Source: CAIYYO01 sp049299895
GTDB lineage: Archaea > Altiarchaeota > Altiarchaeia > IMC4 > QMZM01
Direction: 5' to 3'
Length of the DNA: 64,000 nt
NCBI GenBank assembly: GCA_049299895.1
Contig: JBAQYF010000031.1
Span: 96,991-160,990, forward strand
Shown: piece after piece, positions 8,184 to 17,589 of the stretch
Numbering within the stretch: position 1 is the stretch's first letter
How the letters are laid out: every line of letters begins with the position of its first letter
Notes under the pieces: model-generated
What the model was told of the DNA's origin: nothing
Seen by the model: only the letters and a program-made list of their open reading frames with translations
Database searches by the model: none
Program-made: the position numbers and the translations under genes

Positions 8184-9221
8184 ATGAAAGCCGGGTTTTA
8201 TACACAATATAAGGAATTCAGTCAAAATAGGATGTTTCAAGCTACATCCACTGGGATAGGAGACGATCTTAACTACCCCTTAGTCTATCTTCAGAAAGCG
8301 GCGAACGATGCAGGCATCAAGGTTTCTACAATCGATACCGAGCCTCTCGAAAGTTATGACGCGATATTCTTCCTGGATTTCCCGAAGAAAGAAAACAGAT
8401 ATTACAGAGAGTTGGTAAAAATGGGACTTGAAAACATGTACCTGGTAATGTTCGAAAGCGAGATTATCAGGCCCGACAATTTTGACCCAAAAAATCATAA
8501 GCACTTCAAAAAAATCTTCACATGGAAAGACACGCTCGTAGACAACAAAAAATATTTCAAGATATTTCTACCAAACGATATCCCAGATGTTTTTCCACCA
8601 GGGCCAAAGAAAGACAAATTATGCGTGATGATAGCAGGGAATAAATACGTGTCCAGGTCGCTGCAATTATACGGTGAACGGGTGAAAGCAATCAGGTGGT
8701 TTGAGAAAAACCATCCGGAGGATTTTGACCTCTACGGGATAGGATGGGACAGGTACAGATTCAAAGGGCCTAAACCCATAAGGGTTTTAAACAGGATAAA
8801 AGGCCTAACAAGGTTATTGAACCCGCATTATACCTCATATGCAGGACAAATAGAAAGGAAAAGGCCGGTACTGCAAAGATACAAGTTCTCGATATGCTAC
8901 GAGAACGCAAGAGACATACCTGGATACATCACGGAAAAGATATTCGATTGCTTCTTTGCAGGATGCGTGCCAGTCTATTGGGGCGCCCCTAACATAACAG
9001 ACTACATACCGGAAGAAACGTTCATAGACAAGAGAAAATATTCATCCTATGAGGAGCTATATGCGTATCTTAAGAACATGCCTGATAAAGAGTATGAGGG
9101 CTACCAAAAAGCGATCAGGAATTACGTAAAAAGCGACATGATTCGCTTATTTTCCGCCGAAAATTTCGCAGAGATTATCATCGAAGAGATAAAGGACTCA
9201 AAGCAAGATGGAAGAATCTAA
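8184..9221 (+). CDS. GT10-family glycosyltransferase (alpha-1,3-fucosyltransferase-like)
   Basis: The ATG at 8184 is preceded directly by an in-frame GTG (8181); I prefer the ATG. The 345-residue product has the C-terminal GT10 donor-binding block: KFSICYENARDIPGYITEKI followed by FAGCVPVYWGAPN and a YIPEETFID end, matching the FEN...YVTEK...G.VPV.WG pattern of bacterial and animal alpha-1,3-fucosyltransferases. GT10 enzymes use GDP-fucose. The preceding 84-nt spacer is AT-rich, so this gene may start a second transcript. The last 14 nt overlap the next glycosyltransferase. GT10 is uncommon in archaea and may have been acquired by transfer. Confidence 0.85.
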   Translation: MKAGFYTQYKEFSQNRMFQATSTGIGDDLNYPLVYLQKAANDAGIKVSTIDTEPLESYDAIFFLDFPKKENRYYRELVKMGLENMYLVMFESEIIRPDNFDPKNHKHFKKIFTWKDTLVDNKKYFKIFLPNDIPDVFPPGPKKDKLCVMIAGNKYVSRSLQLYGERVKAIRWFEKNHPEDFDLYGIGWDRYRFKGPKPIRVLNRIKGLTRLLNPHYTSYAGQIERKRPVLQRYKFSICYENARDIPGYITEKIFDCFFAGCVPVYWGAPNITDYIPEETFIDKRKYSSYEELYAYLKNMPDKEYEGYQKAIRNYVKSDMIRLFSAENFAEIIIEEIKDSKQDGRI

Positions 9222-11280
9222 AGAACGTAGCACTGAGATAAAACTTTCCATAGTTATCCCGACATACAACGGGGAAAAATATCTACATAAGCCCCTTGAC
9301 AGCATAATCCCCCAACTTAAAGGCATCGAGGACCAGACTGAAATAGTCATATCTGACAACGCATCAACCGACAAGACTGCACAGGTCGTGCAGGAATACA
9401 TAAAGAACTATCCGAACGTGCGCATCAGATTCTCAAGGAACCAAGAGAACTTGGGCCCGGACAGAAATGCGCAGATAGTAATAGAACGCTCGGAGGGGGA
9501 ATACTTCTGGTTCTTCAGCGACGATGATTCTATAAAAGAGGGAGGGCTGCAAAAAGTCCTTGGAGTAATAGAAGAACACCCGGAGTTAGCGACTATCTTC
9601 GTAAACTACCAGGGGGATTCTCCGCTGAAACTAAAAGAGGACGTCCTGTGCAAGAACGGCAATGAGTTCTTTGATGTAACCTGCTTCAAGAGCGGGCTCA
9701 TGTCGAGCAACATACTCAAGAAAAGCATCTGGACGAGCGTGGACTCGTCAAAATACGCAAAATCCAACTGGATACATATCGGCGTCCTGACTGAAATACT
9801 GGTAGACAAACCCAGCTATGTAATTTCCACCCCTTATCTGGTGCAGGGAATAGTCGAAGAAGTTGGTATCCGCTGGGGTAAACAGGAATCTGCAAGAATA
9901 GGCCTTCGATATGCCAAAATAATTAGAGGCATGAGCAAAGAGCACTACGAACCCAGAGTCATAAAAAAAGGGATCCATTCGATACGGGGCGGATATTTCC
10001 TAGACCTTCCTCTGGCCAAAGCCATGGGGCTGAAGGTGGATTATAAGCTATTAAAAGAGTTCTACGCAGTCTACGGCGAGATCCCGGCATTCTGGCTCCA
10101 GGACCTTCCAATACTCCTCACGCCGGGGGTATTATTCAAAGCCGCCTACAAGATCGTATATCCGGCACGCAAGAAGATCAAGCGTTTTTTCTTTGAAAAC
10201 AATGCAGAAAAAATGGATGAAAAGGCATCAAAGAATCCCTTTGTAAGCATTTATGTCCCAGTATACAACGCACATGAGACGATAGACCGGACCATGGCCT
10301 CGATCCTGAAACAGACATACGACAACTATGAAGTCATCGTGGTCGACAACGCCTCATCCGACGACACGTGTAATATCATCAAGGGTTTCAATGATCCAAG
10401 AGTTGTGATCCATGTCAATGAAACAAATATAGGCGCGGAAAAAAATTGGGAGAAGTGCATAGAGCTTGCGTCAGGAGAGTATACTGCAGTCTTCCACGCA
10501 GACGACATATACGAACCGGACGTCATTGAAAAGGAGGTTAACGCATTCATGGAAAACCCATCCCTCCTAGGCGTTTTTACTCTTGCAACGTTCATTAACG
10601 ACAGGGACGAAGTTATAGGGAAATCAGTTCTTCCTGCCAGGCTGCGCAGGAAAAAAGTGTACGACTACCCGGACATTCTGCTTGCGGTCCTTGACAGCCC
10701 GCTAAAGAATGTAAACCCGTTTATGACGCCTGCAGTCCTTGTGCGGACAGAGGTGTATAAAAAAATCATGCCCCTGCGCACGGAGGAGATCCGGACTGCA
10801 ACGGACTTTGATCTGTGGCTCAGGTTGTCAAAAATGGGCCCTGTGACCATTCTAAGCGAAAGACTCCTGAATTACAGGATGAGCGCAGAACACATAATCT
10901 TCAAGCAGGATCGCTCCAGGACATATGAAGAAGGCTTCTTTAAAGTCCTCGACGATCATACCGCAAGCAAACCCAAGGAGCTGATGATACCAAAAGAGGT
11001 CCTTGAGAGGTATGAGATCAGGCGTAATATAGACCGGCTAAAAAGGTCTGTGAACTGTCTTTCCATGGGCGATTATGGCTCCGTAAAAGGTCTTCTGGAG
11101 AATTTTCCCAAGTGGTCCTTTCTTTGGCCCATACTCAAGAACATTAAGCAGCCAGTGCTTTTAGCCTATTGGAGTGCGGGTAATGTCATCCTGCTGACAG
11201 CTTATGCGGGCCTGGGTAAGCAACTGGGCAAAGGCCTACAGTGGTACCTGCATGTCTGGAGAAGGAGATGGCTCAAGTGA
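9208..11280 (+). CDS. Two-domain GT2 glycosyltransferase
   Basis: A 690-residue protein with two family-2 (GT-A) catalytic domains in tandem. Domain 1 starts with LSIVIPTYNGEKY at about residue 13 and has its metal-binding DDD at 105-107 (FFSDDDS). Domain 2 starts near residue 345 with VSIYVPVYNAHET and has Asp432-Asp433 in HADDIYEPD. Each has the VV(D)NASSDDT-type nucleotide-binding segment, so both look active. Two active domains in one chain often add two different sugars or build a disaccharide repeat. About 100 residues at the C-terminus are hydrophobic or basic and may touch the membrane. The start overlaps the GT10 gene by 14 nt. Confidence 0.87.
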   Translation: MEESKERSTEIKLSIVIPTYNGEKYLHKPLDSIIPQLKGIEDQTEIVISDNASTDKTAQVVQEYIKNYPNVRIRFSRNQENLGPDRNAQIVIERSEGEYFWFFSDDDSIKEGGLQKVLGVIEEHPELATIFVNYQGDSPLKLKEDVLCKNGNEFFDVTCFKSGLMSSNILKKSIWTSVDSSKYAKSNWIHIGVLTEILVDKPSYVISTPYLVQGIVEEVGIRWGKQESARIGLRYAKIIRGMSKEHYEPRVIKKGIHSIRGGYFLDLPLAKAMGLKVDYKLLKEFYAVYGEIPAFWLQDLPILLTPGVLFKAAYKIVYPARKKIKRFFFENNAEKMDEKASKNPFVSIYVPVYNAHETIDRTMASILKQTYDNYEVIVVDNASSDDTCNIIKGFNDPRVVIHVNETNIGAEKNWEKCIELASGEYTAVFHADDIYEPDVIEKEVNAFMENPSLLGVFTLATFINDRDEVIGKSVLPARLRRKKVYDYPDILLAVLDSPLKNVNPFMTPAVLVRTEVYKKIMPLRTEEIRTATDFDLWLRLSKMGPVTILSERLLNYRMSAEHIIFKQDRSRTYEEGFFKVLDDHTASKPKELMIPKEVLERYEIRRNIDRLKRSVNCLSMGDYGSVKGLLENFPKWSFLWPILKNIKQPVLLAYWSAGNVILLTAYAGLGKQLGKGLQWYLHVWRRRWLK

Positions 11281-12383
11281 AAAAAAAGATTCTGGTGGTA
11301 GACTCTTCAGCAGGCATCGGAGGGGGCCAGAGGATTGCATTTGATATCTGTTCATCTCTAAGGGGCCGTTTTGAGTTTATAGTCACATCCCCAAAAGGAG
11401 TATACAATGAGAAATACTCAGAGATCAAAGTAAAAACGCGTATTCTTTCAGGAAGTTTTCCCATAAAACAGGTCAGCAGGATAATGATTGAAGAAAAGCC
11501 AGACATTATCCACGCCCACGGTACAAGAGCCGCCTTATGGGCACGTGCGGCAGTTCTGCTGACTAGAAAGAAGATCGCATTAGTCTATACCCTGCACGGT
11601 CTACATATATCCAAACGGGCTTTTCCAAGGAGGGAGATGCTTCTGCTGCTTGAAAGAATAATGAACCGATGGACAAGCGTTCTCGTCTGCGTGAGCGACG
11701 GGGATCGTGAAGAGGTACTGAGACATAAGCTGATAGATCCTGCGAAGATTGTCGTCATAAAGAACGGGATAGACGTTGACGCATTCAGAGCGGGCGCGAG
11801 GAACGCAGGGATTATAATAGAGGAGCTTAACATTGAAGGCTTCACTGTGTTATGCAGCGTTGGGAGACTGCATCCTCAGAAAGATTTCTCAACTCTGCTT
11901 AAGGCTCTTAAGATCATCAACGAGAAGGAGGGTAGATTTGTCCTGCTCATAGCAGGAGACGGCCCGCTGCGAGGCTCTCTCGAATCAGAGGCAGAAAGTC
12001 TGTGCGTCTCATCTAAGGTGCGGTTCCTCGGGTTTCGGGAGGATGTTGCCGGCCTCATGGCGGCATCGGATATTATTGTTCTTTCAAGCAACTGGGAAGC
12101 ATTCGGACTGGTATGCGTTGAAGCTGGAGCCGTCAAAAAGCCGGTTATAGCTTCTGACATCGAGGGCGTAAGAGAGGCCGTGCAGAGTGGCATCACTGGC
12201 TACCTATTTCGGAAAAACGATTCCATAGACCTTGCGGAAAAGATTTTTCTTCTCGCTTCCCCGGAAAAAAGAGCATCACTTGGCCTGGCAGGCTATGAAT
12301 TTGTCTCAAAGAACTATGATATTAGGCGCATGGCTGAAGAATACCGGCGCCTGTTTGACGCGCAAAGACCTGCACCTTATTAG
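11268..12383 (+). CDS. GT4-family glycosyltransferase
   Basis: The start at 11268 follows a GAGAAGGAG Shine-Dalgarno and overlaps the previous gene by 13 nt; an upstream ATG at 11241 lies inside that gene and is less likely. The 371-residue product is a GT-B retaining glycosyltransferase. The N-terminal domain has SAGIGGGQR, the donor domain has SVGRLHPQKDFSTLLKA and the C-terminal LSSNWEAFGLVCVEAGA block carries the EX7E-type acidic pair that binds the nucleotide sugar. Acts in the cytoplasm on a lipid-linked acceptor by analogy. Donor and acceptor unknown. Confidence 0.87.
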   Translation: MAQVKKKILVVDSSAGIGGGQRIAFDICSSLRGRFEFIVTSPKGVYNEKYSEIKVKTRILSGSFPIKQVSRIMIEEKPDIIHAHGTRAALWARAAVLLTRKKIALVYTLHGLHISKRAFPRREMLLLLERIMNRWTSVLVCVSDGDREEVLRHKLIDPAKIVVIKNGIDVDAFRAGARNAGIIIEELNIEGFTVLCSVGRLHPQKDFSTLLKALKIINEKEGRFVLLIAGDGPLRGSLESEAESLCVSSKVRFLGFREDVAGLMAASDIIVLSSNWEAFGLVCVEAGAVKKPVIASDIEGVREAVQSGITGYLFRKNDSIDLAEKIFLLASPEKRASLGLAGYEFVSKNYDIRRMAEEYRRLFDAQRPAPY

Positions 12384-12408
12384 ATTTGAGTTCTTATTAG
12401 ATTACGAT

Positions 12409-14058
12409 ATGTCTTCATCAACAGCGAAGGTCCTTGCCAAGGGCACCTTTTGGGGCATCCTGAGCGCCTTTTTCATAAAGTTCCTGGGATTCTTCTACAC
12501 GATAATGCTCCCGAGGCTATGCCCGAGCAAGGTGGAGCAGGGCATATTCTTTTACGCGCTCAGCGTCGTTGCTATAATAGCTGTTTTTTCAGACCTTGGC
12601 CTGGGCCCTGGAGCCCTCGGAAGATATGTACCATATTATATCGGAAGAAAGGAGTATAACCATGCAAAAGCGGTCGTCAGGATCTCTCTACTCGCCGGCA
12701 CTGCATTCTCGCTTGTCTGCGCGATTCTACTGATCGGTTCCGCGGGCTACCTCGCCAATTTTTTCAACAGTCCAACTCTAGTCCCAACTATAATCCAGGT
12801 ATTTTATATAATGGCTCTTTATCTGTTTTTCATGAATTTTTTCCTGATTGCAGCAAATTTTCTCGGAGGGCTTAAGATACTTAAACTAAGCTCTCATATG
12901 AACAACATACAGAGCCTGGCTAAATTGTTCCTCACGGCTTTTTTTCTTGTATTCCTGGGCCCGTACGCAGTCAACATAGCCTGGGGTTTTACTCTCTCTT
13001 TTCTTGTGGCCTGCGTCTTCGGATGCTTCTGGGCATACAGGGAATATCGCAGGATTCCTTTATCCGAGGAGATAGTTGACAACAGAAAGCTCCTCGTGGA
13101 GATGGTACCTTTCGGTCTCGTGCTTGTCCTCTTATCGTCTATGTCTACTATCAACGGTTACGTTGACAGGCTTATGCTTGGTTATCTTATCGGGGGTACG
13201 GCAAGCCTTGAGATGATCGCAGTCTATTCCTTTGCCGTGAATCTTGGCGCAGTTATCTATCTGTTTTCAGGACCTGCCGTCGGAATATTCCTGCCGGTTA
13301 TCTCGGAAGCATGGGGAAGGCAGGATCACCTGGAAATAGAGAAGGCATCTTCCACGCTTATGAGATGGATCCTCTTTCTGTCAACGCCTGTGTTCATCAC
13401 TTTTGTGGTTTTCCCCCGGGAGATACTTTCGATATTATACGGACCCAGCTATGGGATAGGAGCTATGGCGCTTGTTTTGTATTCTATCGGGATCTTTTTC
13501 TCTCTTTTCTCCTGGCCGGTGTATTATGGCCTGTCTGCTATGAGGAAGATAGGTATAAGCATAAAGATACTCATCGTAGGCATGGTCATAAACATCTCCC
13601 TGAACGCATTACTAATCCCCATTTATGGAATTGACGGGGCTGCATTCGGTTCCGCGGTCTCGCTGGTCATGATGACAGGGATATATCTTTACATAAGGGA
13701 CAGAGTTTACATGAGGATCCCCTGCAATATGTACAAAGGCATATTGGCGGGGTTTATTGTCCTTGGCCTGCTTCTATGCCTCAAGATATCCCTTGGCTAT
13801 TCACCTGATTTTGTAAGAGAATTTTCCGTTTCAGGAGGGGCAGATCAGGAGATCATACGCAAAATCCTGAAAGCTGCATTCTTGGGATTACTTGGTGCCC
13901 TGACCTGCGGACTATACCTCTTTTTTGTCATAATCTTAAGAGCTTTAGAGACAGAGGATATTGAAGTGATCGCAGGGGGCATGCGCAGGATGGGATTGCC
14001 AGGGGGAATCATAAAGAAGACAGAAAAGATGCTAGGCAAAAGGGATATTCCGGCTTAA
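12409..14058 (+). CDS. Wzx-type polysaccharide/oligosaccharide flippase (MOP superfamily)
   Basis: The ATG at 12409 gives 549 residues starting MSSSTAKVLAKGTFWG, the usual amphipathic start and first helix of Wzx/RfbX proteins; the longer frame from 12232 overlaps the GT4 gene by 150 nt and is rejected. The rest is a series of about 14 membrane helices with short loops, typical of the polysaccharide-biosynthesis/flippase branch of the MOP superfamily. It probably flips the lipid-linked glycan built by the upstream transferases. It closes the glycan cluster. No polymerase or ligase is adjacent. Confidence 0.85.
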   Translation: MSSSTAKVLAKGTFWGILSAFFIKFLGFFYTIMLPRLCPSKVEQGIFFYALSVVAIIAVFSDLGLGPGALGRYVPYYIGRKEYNHAKAVVRISLLAGTAFSLVCAILLIGSAGYLANFFNSPTLVPTIIQVFYIMALYLFFMNFFLIAANFLGGLKILKLSSHMNNIQSLAKLFLTAFFLVFLGPYAVNIAWGFTLSFLVACVFGCFWAYREYRRIPLSEEIVDNRKLLVEMVPFGLVLVLLSSMSTINGYVDRLMLGYLIGGTASLEMIAVYSFAVNLGAVIYLFSGPAVGIFLPVISEAWGRQDHLEIEKASSTLMRWILFLSTPVFITFVVFPREILSILYGPSYGIGAMALVLYSIGIFFSLFSWPVYYGLSAMRKIGISIKILIVGMVINISLNALLIPIYGIDGAAFGSAVSLVMMTGIYLYIRDRVYMRIPCNMYKGILAGFIVLGLLLCLKISLGYSPDFVREFSVSGGADQEIIRKILKAAFLGLLGALTCGLYLFFVIILRALETEDIEVIAGGMRRMGLPGGIIKKTEKMLGKRDIPA

Positions 14059-14083
14059 AATTAAGTAAGTATAATAGTATGTT

Positions 14084-15373
14084 ATGGAACCTGTTTTACA
14101 GCTTGCCCTGGATTACGTAGACAATAGCAGAGCGCTTAAGGCGGCTAAAGAAGCATCGGCCGGAGTCGACTGGCTCGAAGCCGGGACTCCGCTTATAAAG
14201 AGCGAAGGCCTCTCATCCGTAAGAGAGCTACGCAGATTGTTCCCAAAGCACAAGATCATCGCCGACATGAAGGTCATGGACACGGGTAGATTCGAAGTCG
14301 AGGCCGCAGCGAAAGCGGGAGCTGACATCGTAACGGTCCTTGCAGCGGCAGACGATTCCACTATCATTGAGGCAGTAGAAGCGGCTAAGAACGTAGGCTG
14401 CGAGATAATGGTCGACCTCATAGGGGTCCCTGAACCGGACAACAGAGCAAAGGAGGTTGAAAAAATGGGCGTTGACTATGTCTGCGTTCATTTGTCGATC
14501 GACCAGCAGATGAGGGGAATAGATTTCTTCTCTGAATTGCGAAAAGTTGCAGGGGCCGTTAATATACCCGTTGCCGCGGCCGGAGGACTTAATACGGAGA
14601 CTGCGGCTCCGGCAATCAACGCGGGGGCAAGTATAATCATCGTGGGCGGGGCCATCACAAAAGCAGAGGATTCGGGCGCCGCTGCAAAGGCGATAAAGAA
14701 AGTCATGAAGAGCGGGAAAATCGAAAGCTCCAAACTGTACAAGAAATACACAGACCCCCTCAAGGCCTTTTCCATGGTGTCGACGGCCAACATAAGCGAT
14801 GCCATGCACAGGCTGCCCTGTATGGAAGGAATCAAACAAGTATCGGGCGGAAGGATATTTGGTCCCGCGGTGACGGTGCGCACATACCCGGGCGATTGGG
14901 CGAAACCGGTCGAGGCGATAGACAGCGCCAATGCGGGTGATGTATTAGTCGTTGACGCAGGCTCAGGGACGGCAGCGGTATGGGGGGAACTTGCATCGCA
15001 CAGCGCGATCACAAAAAAAGTCGCAGGCATCGTGATAGACGGAGCTGCAAGGGACATCGAGGACATAAGGAAATCGGGTTTTTCAGTATATTCAAGGTAT
15101 GTTTCTCCCAATGCCGGCGAGCCTAAAGGATTCGGGGAAATAAACGTACCTATCAGATGCGGCGGCATGTCTGTGCGGCCTGGCGACTACATTATAGGAG
15201 ACGCCGACGGAGTGATAGTAGTCCCGAAAGAAAAGGCGGTCGAAGTTGCGAACAGGGCAGTCGACGTCCTTGAGAGGGAGAACAGATTAAGGGAAGAAAT
15301 AAAGAAGGGATCAACCCTTGCAAAAATAACGGAATTAAAGAAATGGGAGAAAAAAGAGGGTTGCTCTCTCTAA
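14084..15373 (+). CDS. Fused 3-hexulose-6-phosphate synthase / RraA-like protein
   Basis: A 429-residue two-domain protein. Residues 1-210 are an HPS barrel of the OMP-decarboxylase suprafamily: Asp10, Glu32, the D61-x-K63-x-x-D66 catalytic triad, His135 and the phosphate-binding AAGGLN and VGGAI loops are all present. Residues 220-425 are an RraA/HMG-aldolase-like domain with the GIVIDGAARD motif, whose Arg-Asp pair is the family active site. In archaea HPS makes hexulose phosphate from ribulose-5-phosphate and formaldehyde or runs in reverse to make pentoses. The fusion is known in other archaea. No separate PHI gene is in the window. The stop overlaps the convergent rrp42 stop. A second, degenerate HPS-like domain lies at 53104. 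Confidence 0.9.
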   Translation: MEPVLQLALDYVDNSRALKAAKEASAGVDWLEAGTPLIKSEGLSSVRELRRLFPKHKIIADMKVMDTGRFEVEAAAKAGADIVTVLAAADDSTIIEAVEAAKNVGCEIMVDLIGVPEPDNRAKEVEKMGVDYVCVHLSIDQQMRGIDFFSELRKVAGAVNIPVAAAGGLNTETAAPAINAGASIIIVGGAITKAEDSGAAAKAIKKVMKSGKIESSKLYKKYTDPLKAFSMVSTANISDAMHRLPCMEGIKQVSGGRIFGPAVTVRTYPGDWAKPVEAIDSANAGDVLVVDAGSGTAAVWGELASHSAITKKVAGIVIDGAARDIEDIRKSGFSVYSRYVSPNAGEPKGFGEINVPIRCGGMSVRPGDYIIGDADGVIVVPKEKAVEVANRAVDVLERENRLREEIKKGSTLAKITELKKWEKKEGCSL

Positions 15374-16149
15374 TCGGTTGAGAGCATCTTTCTTATCTCG
15401 TTCCCTTTCTCGAACGCCGCATCTACGCACGCCATTATCTCTTCTTCGTTGAAGGAGCCTGTTCCTCCTTTTTGCATGGCGTTTATGTTCTCGGTCGTTG
15501 CAACGGTCAGCCGCGCATCCATTGCGTATTCTTCGTTCAGGGACGGGTCTATAAGCAGGTTTTTCCCTATTTTCGCAGTGGTGCAGGGTATCGGCACTCT
15601 TGATATGGGAAGTTTTCCTGAGTATTCTCCGTAGATTATCTTTCCGTCTTCGTATTTCGGGAGCCTTGTATTGAGGAGCGCGGACATCGATGCTATTCCT
15701 CCTGCATCTATCAGGTTTCCGTCGTGGTCGAGGATGTGTATGTCTATGAAGACTATCCATACGAGGTTGTCTTCTATCAGGAGTTTCTTTGTGTCTATCG
15801 CGCCCGATTCTCTTATGCCCCTGTCTATTACCCTTGCGACCTCTATCGAGTCTTCATTCGGCGGGCCTGATTCGAATCTTGGGGATGCCATGGGCCTAAA
15901 TTCCGTACTCGTGCTCATGACTCCATCCTTGGGCCGGTCAGGGAATGGTTCTCCTACGTCTATACTTATGCCTGCGAGGACCTTGGTTTTTCCAAGTTGT
16001 ACTAAGCAGGATCCTGGGGCCTTGTCTTTTACGTAGCCGTTGTCGATTATGATCTTTCTGTGTTCGTCGAATTTTCTGCCATCCTCTCTCTTGCTTTCAT
16101 TGACAAGATTGGTAATGTAGTCCTTTTTAAGGTATCCTTCAATCTCCAT
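15370..16149 (-). CDS. rrp42: Exosome core subunit Rrp42
   Basis: A 259-residue RNase PH-fold protein, the usual length of archaeal Rrp42. REDGRKFDEHR near the N-terminus and SCLVQLGKTKVLAGI are family blocks. Rrp42 pairs with Rrp41 in the hexameric exosome ring; it lacks the phosphorolytic active site but helps bind RNA. The start overlaps the end of rrp41 by 11 nt, so it is last in the operon psmA-SBDS-rrp4-rrp41-rrp42, an arrangement shared by many archaea. Confidence 0.96.
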   Translation of the reverse strand: MEIEGYLKKDYITNLVNESKREDGRKFDEHRKIIIDNGYVKDKAPGSCLVQLGKTKVLAGISIDVGEPFPDRPKDGVMSTSTEFRPMASPRFESGPPNEDSIEVARVIDRGIRESGAIDTKKLLIEDNLVWIVFIDIHILDHDGNLIDAGGIASMSALLNTRLPKYEDGKIIYGEYSGKLPISRVPIPCTTAKIGKNLLIDPSLNEEYAMDARLTVATTENINAMQKGGTGSFNEEEIMACVDAAFEKGNEIRKMLSTD

Positions 16150-16888
16150 TTTCTACTCCTCCTTCCCCTACGAATTTTTTCATGCTGTCCATGAGGGTCT
16201 TCCTCTGCAGGTCGTACACCTTCATGCAGCCGTCGTATGCGAGCTTGTATGCTTCCTTGAATTCATCCCTTGAAAGCTTCCCGTCCATCTGCAACAGGAC
16301 GATCTCTCCTTTTTTAGGTATAAGCGCCATCGGAAGGTCGCATTCCCCGAAGTTGTCCTCTTCTTTCATGAGGTCGACTACCACTTGTCCGTCCACCTTT
16401 CCTGCTGAGCACGCGCTGACGAGGTCCTTCATCGGGATGCCCGCATCCGCGAGAGCAAGCGATGCCGCCGTCAGTCCCACGCACCTTGTTCCCGCGTCTG
16501 CCTGTAGTATCTCTATGAATACGTCTATCACCGTGTTCGGGAAACGCTCCAGCATGACTACGCTCGCGAGCGCTTCGGAGGTGACTTTTGATATTTCCAC
16601 GCTCCTTCTGTCGGGGCCGGGCTTTTTTCGCTCGTCCACCGAGAAAGGCGCGAGGTTGTATACGCATCGAAGCATCGCCTTGGTCGGATCCTGGAGGAAC
16701 TTTGGATGAAGCTCCCTGGGACCGTACACGCCCACCATGACCTTGTTCTTACCCCATTCAACATACGCTGAGCCGGCCGCTCTTTCAAGCACCGAGACTT
16801 CCATCTTTATGTCCCTGAGCTCTTCAAAGCCTCTGCCGTCCAGTCTTTTTCCGTCCTTGATCAAAACTACGTCGCCGTTTCCTGACAT
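16139..16888 (-). CDS. rrp41: Exosome catalytic subunit Rrp41
   Basis: A 249-residue RNase PH-fold protein with the catalytic features of archaeal Rrp41: RLDGRGFEELR at the N-terminus, the GPRELHPKF loop and RRSVEISK that line the RNA and phosphate site, and the acidic EEDNFGECD segment containing the catalytic aspartate. It degrades RNA 3' to 5' using phosphate, and can add tails in reverse. Operon position and overlap with rrp42 support the assignment. Confidence 0.96.
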   Translation of the reverse strand: MSGNGDVVLIKDGKRLDGRGFEELRDIKMEVSVLERAAGSAYVEWGKNKVMVGVYGPRELHPKFLQDPTKAMLRCVYNLAPFSVDERKKPGPDRRSVEISKVTSEALASVVMLERFPNTVIDVFIEILQADAGTRCVGLTAASLALADAGIPMKDLVSACSAGKVDGQVVVDLMKEEDNFGECDLPMALIPKKGEIVLLQMDGKLSRDEFKEAYKLAYDGCMKVYDLQRKTLMDSMKKFVGEGGVENGD

Positions 16889-16924
16889 TTTTCAATCCTC
16901 TGATTCATTAAAGTGAAATATGAT

Positions 16925-17575
16925 TTAACGTGATTCCTTGTCCAGGTATTCTGCTATCTGATCGGTCAAACCCTGGGTCTGCGCGTATTTCTCTATCTTC
17001 TTTATGGTGTTTACCGCAAGGTCCATGTTCCCGTCTTTTATCCAGATCTTGCCGTTCTGTCCTACTATTATCCTTGAACCTGTTTTCTCCCTTATCATGT
17101 TGAGCATTGACTTCTGCTTTCCGACGACCCTTGGGACTCTTTTTGGGTTGACGTCTATTATGAGGCCACTTTCTATCTTCCAGGGCTTCATGAGCTGGCA
17201 GGAATATACTTCATTTACTGAGCCGATCTTTGCAGTTATGATGTCTCCTACTTTGTAGTACCTTGAAAGGTCAGTCTTCGCTGCATCCCGGGAAACCTCT
17301 TCTCCGGACATGGCGCAGATGTAAGGGGAGTTGATATCGACAAGCCATTTGCCGGTCAGAACGTCCATTATCACGCCTATGACAACGTCCTCTCTTTTCG
17401 GGATGTATCCGCCGGACGATGGAACGACCTTTATCTTCCTGCCGTCTACGCGGACAAGACCCTCCACCGCAGAATAAACATTCCCTCCTTCCATGTAACA
17501 ATTCATGTCCGGGATTATCTCATTTCCTATCAGATCTCCTGGAACCACCAGGTCCCTGTCTTTGATATTCAACAT
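16925..17575 (-). CDS. rrp4: Exosome RNA-binding cap subunit Rrp4
   Basis: A 216-residue protein with the order expected for Rrp4: an N-terminal strand domain (VVPGDLIG), a central S1 domain (about 60-130, containing GDIITAKIGSV) and a C-terminal KH domain in which VGKQKSMLNMIREKTG and IIVGQNGKIWI form the GxxG-type loop. It sits on the exosome ring and feeds RNA into the channel. It lies 36 nt upstream of rrp41 and 14 nt downstream of the SBDS gene. Confidence 0.96.
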   Translation of the reverse strand: MLNIKDRDLVVPGDLIGNEIIPDMNCYMEGGNVYSAVEGLVRVDGRKIKVVPSSGGYIPKREDVVIGVIMDVLTGKWLVDINSPYICAMSGEEVSRDAAKTDLSRYYKVGDIITAKIGSVNEVYSCQLMKPWKIESGLIIDVNPKRVPRVVGKQKSMLNMIREKTGSRIIVGQNGKIWIKDGNMDLAVNTIKKIEKYAQTQGLTDQIAEYLDKESR

Positions 17576-17589
17576 AAAAAACGCCTCTA

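Noticed and set aside
12232..12408. N-terminal extension of the Wzx flippase
   Set aside because: It overlaps the end of the GT4 gene and adds a charged stretch not found in the family; the ATG at 12409 begins the normal first helix.
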